A DNA stretch of 64,000 nt from Altererythrobacter sp. ZODW24. Its GTDB lineage: Bacteria > Pseudomonadota > Alphaproteobacteria > Sphingomonadales > Sphingomonadaceae. Position numbers and translations under genes: made by a program. The DNA lies in NCBI RefSeq assembly GCF_003344885.1, contig NZ_CP031155.1:2745327-2809326 (forward strand), in the 5' to 3' direction. Below are positions 10,131 to 18,439 of this stretch, piece by piece (positions within the stretch are counted from its first letter, which is position 1; each line of letters starts with the position of its first letter). The notes under the pieces were generated by a model. It made no database searches. It was given only the letters and a program-made list of their open reading frames with translations, and was not told where the DNA came from.

Positions 10131-10214
10131 CCTTTTTTGCTCTTCGACGAAAAGCTCCGTCGAGCTTAATCGTGGTCGCTCCCTCAGCGCTCCAATCTGT
10201 GTTAGATCCGAGAC

Positions 10215-12092
10215 ATGATAAGAGAAGAAACAACTACAGAGCTTATCACCTTGCTCAATCAAGTTGATGAACAAGAAGATATCGAGGTTAAGGCGATCAC
10301 CGGATCTGACGTTGGCAAATCTGTCTTCGAGACGATTTGTGCTCTCAGTAACGAGCCTGATCTGGGTGGTGGCACTATTCTTTTGGGAGTGGCAAAAGAT
10401 GAAGAAGCTCTTTTCCCACTATACAGCGCTGACGGTGTTTCGGATCCCGATAAGCTTAGCTCAGATATTCAATCCACGTGCTCAAGCAAGTTTGCTTCTC
10501 CAATTCGGGTCGACATCAGGACTGATATGGTGGGTGATGCGGCAGTCATCCGGATTGATGTGCCGGAGCTCCCGCGAACGCATAAGCCTGCTTATTTTGC
10601 TGCAACCGGGCTTCCAAAAGGAGCTTGGAGGCGAATTGGACCGACTGATGTTCGGTGCAATAGTGATGATCTATCGACCTTTTTTATTGGTCAGTCACAC
10701 GAGCCCCACGATACGAGGTTGGTTCGCGATGCGGATGTGACGGACATCGATATCGAGGCACTCGAGAGCTACCGGTTGGCAAGAAGCGAAATATCGCCTG
10801 ATGATGAGCACATAAAGTGGCCTGATGATGAGCTCTTATATGCGCTGAGTGCGACTCGAAAGATTGACGGGAACTGGCGTGTTACCAACGCAGGCCTGTT
10901 GATGTTCGGTCGCCAACAGTCGTTGCGCCGTTGCTTCCCGACGATGAGGGTGGACTATATAAGAGTACCGGGAAATCAGTGGGTGCCGGATGCAGCCTCG
11001 ACGTATGAATCGATTGATATGCGAGGCCCTATCATTCGATTGATTCCACGGATCATCAACGCGATTTTGGACGATCTCCCAAAGACCTTTGACGTAGCTG
11101 ACAGCATGACCGGGCAGAGAACTGAAACCCCAACAATACCGTCTCGCGCAATACGAGAAGCTGTGGTCAATTCCTTGATGCACCGATCATATGAGGGTTT
11201 TTCGCCGATCCAAATTATCCGATATGCAAATCGGTTGGAAATCAGAAATCCTGGATATTCCTTGAAATCTCAAGACCGGTTTGGTGAGGCTGGCTCAGAG
11301 ATAAGAAACCCAACTTTGGCGGCAATGCTGCATGAGACAAGGTTCGCTGAAACCAAGGGCAGTGGTATTCGATTGATGCAAAGCTCGATGGTGGAGCGCG
11401 GGCTAGCTAGCCCTTCATTCAATTCAGATAGAGACAGATCTGAATTCTCCGTCACATTTTTGTTTCATCATTTTTTGAATGAAAGTGATTGGAATTGGCT
11501 CCAGAGCTTTTCAGAATTCAATCTGAGCGAGCATCAGATGAAAGCGCTCATCTTCGTGCGTGAAGTCGGAGCTATCGATAACGCTCGCTATCGTAGCTTG
11601 AATGGTGTCGAGACGTTGGTAGCAAGTAAGGCATTACGAGACATGCGCACGGCTGGATTATTGCAATCCAGAGGAGCTGGTGCGTCAGTACATTATCTGT
11701 CTGGCGATGAAATGTTCGCTCGCGAGCAGCACTCCGGCTCTAACTTTACCCTCCAAGATAAGCGCACTGTCTTGGAGGCGGGCCTCCAAGATACCGGGAT
11801 AAGAATTGAAGATTTACCCACGAAGTTGAGGACGCGCACACGCACGGCGTCAATGACGCCGCGATTAGATGAAAAGACAGCACGACTGGTCATTTTCGGT
11901 CTGTGTGAGTGGAAGGCTTTGGCTCTAGCAGAGATCGCTGATCTCTTAGGAAAGAACAAAGACTATCTTTCGCAGAAATATATCGGCCCAATGATAGCAG
12001 ATGGCTCGCTAAACTACGCGATTCCTGCACTGCCTAGTCATCCTGAACAAAAGTATGTTGCCGGTGAGAAATTGCAGGAAGCGAACCGGTGA
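10215..12092 (+). CDS. AlbA_2/Schlafen-type DNA-binding protein with GHKL-like ATP-binding domain
   Basis: Protein of 625 residues in three parts. Residues about 18-140 look like an AlbA_2 (Schlafen-like) domain: the EDIEVK start, GGTILLGV strand and GAWRRIGPTDVRCN near its end. Residues about 300-415 match the HATPase_c_4 domain once annotated as RecG-like: REAVVNSLMHRSYEG near 313, LEIRNPG, SEIRNPTLAAML and ETKGSGIRLM near 381. The rest looks like winged-helix segments, near 445-500 and 555-620. There are no helicase motifs. Families of this build are described as transcription regulators or are found in accessory and defence regions; the role here is unknown. It is the only gene of the islet and is AT-rich compared with its neighbours. 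No strong ribosome site precedes the ATG. Confidence 0.82.
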   Translation: MIREETTTELITLLNQVDEQEDIEVKAITGSDVGKSVFETICALSNEPDLGGGTILLGVAKDEEALFPLYSADGVSDPDKLSSDIQSTCSSKFASPIRVDIRTDMVGDAAVIRIDVPELPRTHKPAYFAATGLPKGAWRRIGPTDVRCNSDDLSTFFIGQSHEPHDTRLVRDADVTDIDIEALESYRLARSEISPDDEHIKWPDDELLYALSATRKIDGNWRVTNAGLLMFGRQQSLRRCFPTMRVDYIRVPGNQWVPDAASTYESIDMRGPIIRLIPRIINAILDDLPKTFDVADSMTGQRTETPTIPSRAIREAVVNSLMHRSYEGFSPIQIIRYANRLEIRNPGYSLKSQDRFGEAGSEIRNPTLAAMLHETRFAETKGSGIRLMQSSMVERGLASPSFNSDRDRSEFSVTFLFHHFLNESDWNWLQSFSEFNLSEHQMKALIFVREVGAIDNARYRSLNGVETLVASKALRDMRTAGLLQSRGAGASVHYLSGDEMFAREQHSGSNFTLQDKRTVLEAGLQDTGIRIEDLPTKLRTRTRTASMTPRLDEKTARLVIFGLCEWKALALAEIADLLGKNKDYLSQKYIGPMIADGSLNYAIPALPSHPEQKYVAGEKLQEANR

Positions 12093-12114
12093 TTCGCGCA
12101 ACCCAATATCAGGC

Positions 12115-12126
12115 GCAAATGTCTAA
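12115..12126 (+). repeat. Direct margin repeat GCAAATGTCTAA, right copy
   Basis: Identical to 10119-10130. It starts 22 bases after the stop codon of the islet gene and is followed at once by the inverted motif at 12139. Confidence 0.5.
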
Positions 12127-12138
12127 TCCGAATTCCAA

Positions 12139-12148
12139 GGTTAGACAC
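12139..12148 (-). repeat. Right copy of inverted margin motif
   Basis: GGTTAGACAC, exact reverse complement of 10071-10080. With 12120-12128 it forms a local imperfect palindrome (TGTCTAATCC, ten bases, GGTTAGACA). Confidence 0.5.
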
Positions 12149-12192
12149 AATTGCCAGCAACTCTATGATTTCCCTAATAAAATTAGGAAAAT

Positions 12193-12267
12193 TGGCTCCC
12201 CGAGTTGGATTCGAACCAACGACCAAGTGATTAACAGTCACCTACTCTACCGCTGAGCTATCGGGGA
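12193..12267 (-). tRNA. tRNA-Asn (GTT)
   Basis: A full cloverleaf of 75 bases including encoded CCA. The acceptor stem TCCCCGA pairs perfectly with TCGGGGA, the discriminator is G, and the T arm has GGTTCGAATCC. The anticodon GTT is at 12235-12233. Its last 16 bases (12193-12208) are duplicated at 10022-10037, which marks it as the integration target of the islet. The element side supplies a new A/T-rich hairpin at 12173-12187 that may act as its terminator. Confidence 0.97.
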
Positions 12268-12349
12268 ACAGCATTCACGCCGCTGATGCGTCGTGGGCAG
12301 GGATGCGCCTATATGCAGGGGCTAGCGCTTTGGCAAGCGGGGAAAAGCC

Positions 12350-13138
12350 TCAGACCACAAATTGCTCGCTGACAATGCGTTCGTCGAGGCTGTGGCCGGG
12401 ATCAAACAACAGCGTCAATTCCTTGTCGCGGGCGATTTCCAGGCGGACTTCCGCAATATCGCGCAGTTCCTTTTGGTCGGCTACGGCGGCGACGGGACGT
12501 TTGCCGGGATCAAGCACGCGAAAGGTTACTTGGCTACGATCAGGCAGGATTGCGCCGCGCCAACGTCTAGGGCGGAACGGGCTGATTGGGGTTAGCGCCA
12601 AAAGCTCCGAATCAAGCGGCAGAATCGGCCCATTTGCCGACAGATTATAGGCGGTGGAACCTGCGGGCGTTGCCAGCAGGACGCCGTCGCAAGCGAGTTC
12701 AGGAATGCGGACTTTGCCACTCACCGACACTTCGAGCTTTGCTGTCTGACGCGTTTCACGCAGCAGCGAGACTTCATTGATCGCGCAGAATGTGTGTTCT
12801 TCGCCGTTTTGGGTAACGGCTTCCATTCTGAGCGGCGCAATTTTCACGGTACGTGCCTTGGCAATCCGGTTCAGTACATTCGCGCCATTGCGAAAGCGGT
12901 TCATCAGAAAGCCGACAGTGCCTAAATTTAGTCCGTAAGCGGGCAAAACATGGCTGTCGTCCAGCATTGAATGCAACGTTTGCAACATGAAGCCATCACC
13001 GCCCAGCACGACGACAGCGTCGGCCTCCTCCAACGGAACCCAGTCAGCCAAATCGGCCAGCGCCGCTTTGGCTTCACTCGCAGGGTCTGTATCGGAAGCA
13101 ACTAGAGCGAGCCGCTGAAAGTCATTAGTCTTGGGCAA
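12350..13138 (-). CDS. nadK: NAD kinase, TTG start
   Basis: ATP-NAD kinase of 262 residues, making NADP from NAD in the cytoplasm. The ATP-binding GGDGFML motif is near residue 47, NLGTVGFLMN follows, and the NAD site contains LLATPAGSTAYNLSANGPI. I place the start at a TTG (13138-13136) because GGAGG lies about seven bases upstream, the protein then begins LPKTNDFQRLALVASDT as in the family, and the length is usual. The in-frame ATGs at 13219 and 13312 would add residues with no family look. It lies 82 bases downstream of the tRNA-Asn gene's 5' end. Confidence 0.9.
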   Translation of the reverse strand: MPKTNDFQRLALVASDTDPASEAKAALADLADWVPLEEADAVVVLGGDGFMLQTLHSMLDDSHVLPAYGLNLGTVGFLMNRFRNGANVLNRIAKARTVKIAPLRMEAVTQNGEEHTFCAINEVSLLRETRQTAKLEVSVSGKVRIPELACDGVLLATPAGSTAYNLSANGPILPLDSELLALTPISPFRPRRWRGAILPDRSQVTFRVLDPGKRPVAAVADQKELRDIAEVRLEIARDKELTLLFDPGHSLDERIVSEQFVV

Positions 13139-13296
13139 ATGGCCCTCCGCGAAACTGCCGGCTTGCTGCCGAACTTGTGAGGGAAACCCTATTGGCCAGC
13201 GTCCCCTTTTGCAACGCATGGTATTTGTAAGGGAACATAGGTTATGTTCATCGCTATGAGATTTGCATGGCTTCAATCGCAATACTGGAGGCAGAA

Positions 13297-14577
13297 ATGC
13301 CCCGCGACGCACTGACCGGACTGGTCGGCAGCGAAACCGTGCGTGAGCGCTTGTCGGAATGGCAGCCGGCGCACGGTGCTGATGGTGTTGCTCCCGTCCA
13401 CGCTATGTTGCTTGGGCTGGGGCGGTTCGACACGGTGAATCTCGCTTACGGTGAAGCGGCAGGTGACAGCGCATTGGTGGAGGTCGCCGCACGGCTGAAC
13501 CGGCTTGCTGCTGAGGAATTGCAGGGCGAATGGGTTCTGTCGCGGATTGGTGGTGGGAGTTTCCTGCTGGCGGCGAACGAAGCCTGCAGCCGTGAACGCT
13601 GGCAATGGCTCGCCGAAACACTGGCTGACACAATCGCTAAGCCGATAACGAACTTGCTTGACGACAATAAGCTGCGGCTGTGGCCGCGCGTCGCTTTGAT
13701 GCGCCCGCTTGAGGGTGAGGGGCCGCAAACGATCCTTGACCGTCTTGCCGAAACACTGGGCGGCATGTCGCGCGAACGCGGTGCGAGAGTACTGTGGGCC
13801 GACGGTGAGCTAGCTATGGGCGGCCGTAGCGCTGCGCAGCTTGAGGCTGATCTGCTTGGTGCGCTCGACCGCGACGAGATCGAGATTTTCTATCAGCCGC
13901 AGTTTTCGACTTCTGACGACAGTTTAGTCGGAGCGGAAGCTCTCGCGCGATGGGACCATCCAACGCTTGGCCGGGTGGGCGCCGGCACTTTGTTCGCGAT
14001 TGCCGAACGCGCGGATCACACGGCGCAGCTATCGCGGCATATTGCGGTGAGAGCGCTGTCCAGCGTCGCCGATTGGCCCGAGCATTTGCGGCTTTCGCTC
14101 AACGTCACGCCATCCGACCTTTCGGCCAAGAATTTTGCCGCTGAATTCATGGCCGTCCTGGCCGAGTCAGGGTTCGATCCGGCTGCTTTGACGCTGGAGA
14201 TTACCGAACAATCGCTGTTGTCCGATGTAGAGGGCACAACGCGCGCTCTCGAGAGCCTTTGCGAAACAGGGATCCGTGTTGCGCTTGACGATTTCGGCGC
14301 GGGTTTCTGTAACTTCCGTTATTTGAAACTGCTGCCGCTGGACTACCTCAAGCTCGATAAGGCGATGGTCGACGGTATCCTCGACGATGAACGCGATCTC
14401 GCTGTATTCCGCGCAATTACCGCGATGGCCCGCGCGCTTGATCTCAAGGTAATTGCTGAGGGCATCGAAACGGCCGAGCAGCGCGATTTGGTGGCACGCG
14501 AAGGCGCACAGACATATCAGGGTTTCTTGAAGGCAGAACCGATGTCTGCCGCAGACTTTAGCAAACTCGCCAACTAG
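13297..14577 (+). CDS. EAL-domain cyclic-di-GMP phosphodiesterase with degenerate GGDEF domain
   Basis: Protein of 426 residues: a GGDEF-like domain (about 1-170), whose signature is RIGGGSFLL instead of GGDEF and so is probably not a cyclase, followed by an EAL domain (about 185-426). The EAL domain keeps GAEALARW near residue 213, the Asn of LSLNVTP, LEITEQ, LDDFGAGF, KLDKAM, AEGIET and YQGFL. The metal and catalytic residues look complete, predicting cleavage of cyclic-di-GMP. No membrane segment or sensor domain is seen. The ATG at 13297 has GGAGG at 13287-13291, better than the in-frame ATG at 13267. The stop overlaps that of mfd by four bases. Confidence 0.9.
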   Translation: MPRDALTGLVGSETVRERLSEWQPAHGADGVAPVHAMLLGLGRFDTVNLAYGEAAGDSALVEVAARLNRLAAEELQGEWVLSRIGGGSFLLAANEACSRERWQWLAETLADTIAKPITNLLDDNKLRLWPRVALMRPLEGEGPQTILDRLAETLGGMSRERGARVLWADGELAMGGRSAAQLEADLLGALDRDEIEIFYQPQFSTSDDSLVGAEALARWDHPTLGRVGAGTLFAIAERADHTAQLSRHIAVRALSSVADWPEHLRLSLNVTPSDLSAKNFAAEFMAVLAESGFDPAALTLEITEQSLLSDVEGTTRALESLCETGIRVALDDFGAGFCNFRYLKLLPLDYLKLDKAMVDGILDDERDLAVFRAITAMARALDLKVIAEGIETAEQRDLVAREGAQTYQGFLKAEPMSAADFSKLAN

Positions 14578-17500
14578 GCCTTCGCTTTCGCCTTCAGTGC
14601 AATCCGGCTCAGGCCCTTGGTTAGTTGGAAAAGGCCGTTCAGGCGGCTTTGCGGATCACCCCATGCGCGGTTGATAACCAGCTTCATATCAGGGCGCAGC
14701 TTGGCCGCGCCATTCAACCGGTCGACATAGGCAATCAGGCCCGGTCCATCGGGGAAATTGTTGTTGTGGAACGTCACCAAAGTGCCGCGTGCGCCAACGT
14801 CGATCTTCGCAATATTGGCAGCAATTGCCTGATGCTTGATTTCGATCAAGCGGACCAGATTGGCGGTTGCTGATGGCAATGTACCGAAGCGGTCGATCAT
14901 TTCCGCTGCCATAGCCTCGATTTCCGACTGGTCGCGGGCATCGTTGAGGCGGCGATAGAGCGCCATCCGCACGGCGAGGTCGGGAACATAATCCTCAGGA
15001 ATCATGATCGGTGCATCGACCGTAATTTGTGGGCTGAGGCCGGTTTCGTCCGGCGCAAGGCCATCATCACCAGCCTTTGCGGCCAGAATGGCATCCTCGA
15101 GCATGGATTGGTAAAGCTCGAAGCCAACCTCGCGGATATGGCCTGATTGTTCGTCGCCCAGCAAATTGCCGGCTCCGCGAATGTCGAGATCGTGGCTGGC
15201 GAGCTGGAAGCCTGCGCCTAGGCTATCGAGATCGCCCAGCACCTTCAGCCGCTTTTCAGCGACCTCGGACAAAGCCATGTCGCGCGGGTGCGTCAGGTAT
15301 GCGTAGGCGCGCAATTTTGAACGGCCAACGCGGCCACGCAGTTGGTAAAGCTGAGCCAGGCCAAAGCGGTCGGCGCGGTGGATGATGATCGTGTTGGCGC
15401 TCGGAATATCGAGGCCGCTTTCGACAATCGTCGTTGACAGCAGAACTTCGTATTTCTGCTCGTAGAACGCGCCCATCCGGTCCTCGACTTCGGTCGGGGA
15501 CATCTGGCCATGTGCGCTGATTGATTTGATCTCTGGGACGTTCTCTTTCAGCCATTCCTCGACCTCGGACATGTCCGAAATGCGCGGCACGACTATGAAG
15601 CTCTGCCCGCCGCGGTGATGTTCGCGCAGCAACGCCTCGCGCATCACCACTTCATCCCACTCCATCACATAGGTACGCACTGCTAAGCGATCGACTGGCG
15701 GTGTCTGGATCGTGGAAAGTTCGCGTAGCCCGCTCATCGCCATTTGCAATGTGCGCGGGATCGGTGTGGCGGTCAGCGTCAGCATATGCACATTGGCGCG
15801 CAGCTGCTTCAGCTTTTCCTTATGCGTAACGCCGAAGCGCTGTTCTTCGTCCACGATCACTAGGCCAAGGTCGCTAAACTGCGTGCTCTTCGACAAGATA
15901 GCGTGCGTGCCGATGATGATATCCATCGTCCCGGCTTCCAACGCCTCGCGCGTTTCCTTCATCTCCTTGGGCGGAACGAGGCGCGAGAGGCGGCCGATCT
16001 TGAGTGGGAAGTCTTTGAAGCGTTCGCTGAAATTGGTGAAGTGCTGACGGGCAAGCAAAGTAGTCGGCGCAACAACGGCGACTTGCTGGCCGTTCATTGC
16101 GGCGACGAATGCGGCGCGCAGGGCGACTTCCGTCTTGCCAAAACCAACATCGCCGCAGACGAGACGGTCCATCGGGCGACCGCTTTCCAGATCGCGCAAT
16201 ACATCGGTGATCGCGGCTTCTTGGTCTTCGGTTTCTTCCCATGGGAAGCGGTCGACGAATTTATTGTAGTCTGTGCCGTCAGTGGCAAACACAGGGGCCT
16301 TGCGCAGCGCGCGGGCTGCTGCAGTGCGCATCAACTCTCCCGCGATTGCGCGGATGCGTTCCTTCAGATTTGCGCGGCGTTTCTGCCAAGCTTCGCCGCC
16401 AAGACGATCGAGCATCGCGCCATCTTCGGATGAGCCGTAACGCGACAAAACATCAATATTTTCGACCGGTATGTAGAGCTTGTCGCCGCCGCGATATTCG
16501 AGCCTCACGCAGTCATGCTGGCTCTTGCCGACGGCAATGGGTTCAAGCCCCAGGTAGCGCCCGATGCCATGTTCGGTGTGTACCACCAGATCGCCGCGAC
16601 CCAGCGCGCTCAATTCGGCGAGAAATGCGTCGGAGTCTTTGCGTTTCCGTTTCCGGCGAACCAGCCTGTCGCCGAGGATTTCCTGCTCGGTCAGCAGTTC
16701 CAGATCGGCACTTGAGAAACCAGCCTCAAGGGGAAGGACTATGGCAGCAGCGACACCCTTGGCCGACTTGCCGAGCGCATCTTGCCAGCTATCAGCGAGC
16801 GCAACTTTGGTGCCTGCTTCTTCAAGGATTGAAGTGATCCGTGAGCGTGACCCTTCGGAATAGGCTGCGATCAGCGGTCTCTTGCCGGACTTGCCGATGG
16901 TCTTGAGATGGCTTGCAGCTGCTTCATAGATATTGTCGCCGCGTGCACGTTCTGGTGCGAAGTCACGCGCGGACGAGAAGCCGAAGTCGGCCGTGGTTTC
17001 GCTTTCGGGTTCGGCAAAGATGACTGCGCGGTGCACTGGCCATCCCTTCAACGCGGTGCGGAATTCCTTACCTTCCAAATAGAGCGCCTCGGCACCGAGC
17101 GGGCGATAGCTACTTGCGGCTTGTCCCGCCGACTGCGCCCGCGCGTCGTGATAGTCGGTGATGTCGGACAGACGCTCTTCACCGGCTTGAATCGCCGTGC
17201 TGTCGATTACGATCAGATCGCTGCCTGTGAGATGATCGAACAGCGTCGAAAGCTCTTCCTCAAACAGCGGTAGCCAGTGTTCCATGCCAGCAAGCCGGCG
17301 GCCTTCGCTGACGGCTTGATACAGCGGATCACCGGTGGCGGTTGCACCGAATTGCTCGCGGTACCGGCTGCGGAAACGCTTGATCGATTCTTCGTCGATC
17401 AGGGCTTCGCTCGCAGGCAGCAGCAGAAATTCATCAAGCGTACCGGTGGTACGCTGTGTGGCCGGATCGAACAGACGCAGGCTTTCGAGCTCGTCGCCAA

Positions 17501-18053
17501 AGAAGTCGAGGCGCAAGCCTTGCCCAAGGCCCGATGGATAGATGTCGAACAGCGACCCTCGCACAGCATATTCGCCTGCGTCGGCCACTGTGTCCGTGCG
17601 GCTGTAACCTTGCCTCTGGAGCAGTACGATCAGACTTTCCCGTCCGATTTCCATGCCGGGTTTGAGCGCGCGGATCGATTCGCGGACGCGAAATGGCGTG
17701 ACTACACGTTGCAGCAGCGCGTTGACGGTCGTGACCAGCAATTGTGAGCCCGCTTTGCCTGCTTGCAACCGGTGCAATGCGGACAGGCGCTTTGCGCTGA
17801 CTGAAAGCGCGGGGCTGGCGCGGTCGTAAGGCAGGCAGTCCCAGGCCGGAAATTCCAACACTTCGATTTCGGGCGCGAAGTAATGCGCCGTTTCCGCCAT
17901 CGCGTTCATCGCTGCATCGTCCGCCGCGATGAACACGGCCCGGGTGCTCGATGCCCGTGCCAGATCGGCCATGACCAGCGGCTGCGCTCCGCGCACGACG
18001 GAGGACAGGGTGAGCGGCGACTTAGCGCCTAATATGCTGGAGATGTCTGGCAT
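14574..18053 (-). CDS. mfd: Transcription-repair coupling factor
   Basis: Mfd, 1159 residues. It recognises RNA polymerase stalled at DNA lesions, removes it by translocation, and recruits UvrA. Visible are the UvrB-like N-terminal domain, the RNA polymerase interaction domain around VVHTEHGIGRYLGLE, and the RecG-like motor with GDVGFGKTEVALRAAF near residue 634. The motor also has DEEQRFG, TATPIPRTLQMA and QLRGRVGRS. The C-terminal TRCF domain follows. Complete, usual length. It lies 39 bases downstream of sdhE on the same strand. Confidence 0.97.
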   Translation of the reverse strand: MPDISSILGAKSPLTLSSVVRGAQPLVMADLARASSTRAVFIAADDAAMNAMAETAHYFAPEIEVLEFPAWDCLPYDRASPALSVSAKRLSALHRLQAGKAGSQLLVTTVNALLQRVVTPFRVRESIRALKPGMEIGRESLIVLLQRQGYSRTDTVADAGEYAVRGSLFDIYPSGLGQGLRLDFFGDELESLRLFDPATQRTTGTLDEFLLLPASEALIDEESIKRFRSRYREQFGATATGDPLYQAVSEGRRLAGMEHWLPLFEEELSTLFDHLTGSDLIVIDSTAIQAGEERLSDITDYHDARAQSAGQAASSYRPLGAEALYLEGKEFRTALKGWPVHRAVIFAEPESETTADFGFSSARDFAPERARGDNIYEAAASHLKTIGKSGKRPLIAAYSEGSRSRITSILEEAGTKVALADSWQDALGKSAKGVAAAIVLPLEAGFSSADLELLTEQEILGDRLVRRKRKRKDSDAFLAELSALGRGDLVVHTEHGIGRYLGLEPIAVGKSQHDCVRLEYRGGDKLYIPVENIDVLSRYGSSEDGAMLDRLGGEAWQKRRANLKERIRAIAGELMRTAAARALRKAPVFATDGTDYNKFVDRFPWEETEDQEAAITDVLRDLESGRPMDRLVCGDVGFGKTEVALRAAFVAAMNGQQVAVVAPTTLLARQHFTNFSERFKDFPLKIGRLSRLVPPKEMKETREALEAGTMDIIIGTHAILSKSTQFSDLGLVIVDEEQRFGVTHKEKLKQLRANVHMLTLTATPIPRTLQMAMSGLRELSTIQTPPVDRLAVRTYVMEWDEVVMREALLREHHRGGQSFIVVPRISDMSEVEEWLKENVPEIKSISAHGQMSPTEVEDRMGAFYEQKYEVLLSTTIVESGLDIPSANTIIIHRADRFGLAQLYQLRGRVGRSKLRAYAYLTHPRDMALSEVAEKRLKVLGDLDSLGAGFQLASHDLDIRGAGNLLGDEQSGHIREVGFELYQSMLEDAILAAKAGDDGLAPDETGLSPQITVDAPIMIPEDYVPDLAVRMALYRRLNDARDQSEIEAMAAEMIDRFGTLPSATANLVRLIEIKHQAIAANIAKIDVGARGTLVTFHNNNFPDGPGLIAYVDRLNGAAKLRPDMKLVINRAWGDPQSRLNGLFQLTKGLSRIALKAKAKA

Positions 18054-18092
18054 GATTTCAGGTCAAGCGTGCGGGCAGCCGCAGCGTTCCCG

Positions 18093-18359
18093 CTAGCGCG
18101 GAATATCCACGTAATCGAGCTTCTGCATGGAGACCATTAGATCACCGGCGAAGTGCGGCGGCGTAGGCTGCGCTTTCAGGGCCCAAGCCATCACGTCGAC
18201 ATCGTCTTCTTCGAGCAGATCCTCGAACCATTGCAGTTCTGTATCGCCCCAATCGGCGTGATAGCGGTCGAAGAAGCCGCCGATCATATAATCCGCTTCC
18301 CGGGTGCCACGGTGCCATGCACGGAATTTCAGGCGATTAAGGCGGTTCTGATCAGGCAT
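18093..18359 (-). CDS. sdhE: FAD assembly factor SdhE (succinate dehydrogenase assembly factor 2)
   Basis: Small cytoplasmic protein of 88 residues that promotes covalent attachment of FAD to the SdhA flavoprotein. The family signature is visible as RAWHRGTREADYMIGGF, containing the R-G-x-x-E motif, followed by WFEDLLEEDDVDVMAW. The ATG at 18359, giving MPDQNRLNRLKF, matches the family start; the longer frame from 18419 would run into the recG leader. It is divergent from recG and leads into mfd. Confidence 0.92.
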   Translation of the reverse strand: MPDQNRLNRLKFRAWHRGTREADYMIGGFFDRYHADWGDTELQWFEDLLEEDDVDVMAWALKAQPTPPHFAGDLMVSMQKLDYVDIPR

Positions 18360-18439
18360 GGCTGCGCGGGTAGGGCAGTTATGGGCACTTCTCAAGATGG
18401 AGTGTTGGAGAGAAGCCATGAAGTTGGCATAGGAAGACT

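Larger units (their letters stand above)
10022..12208. mobile_element. tRNA-Asn-associated integrase-less islet carrying one gene
   Basis: A segment bounded by a perfect 16-bp direct repeat: 10022-10037, and 12193-12208 inside the 3' end of tRNA-Asn, including its CCA. This is the geometry left by tyrosine-recombinase integration into a tRNA 3' end. The tRNA stays intact at the right, and its displaced old 3' end lies at the left beside the presumed old terminator T run (10013-10018, minus strand). The 2.2 kb between holds a single 1.9-kb gene and no integrase. Sampled lines in it have 24/60 and 20/60 G+C against 36/60 in the adjacent permease, so it looks foreign. A short motif is repeated in both margins. 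Confidence 0.72.

Noticed and set aside
10215-12092. Islet gene as a RecG helicase
   Set aside because: It shares only the C-terminal ATPase segment formerly labelled RecG-like. It has no Walker helicase motifs, and a true recG lies at 18440.
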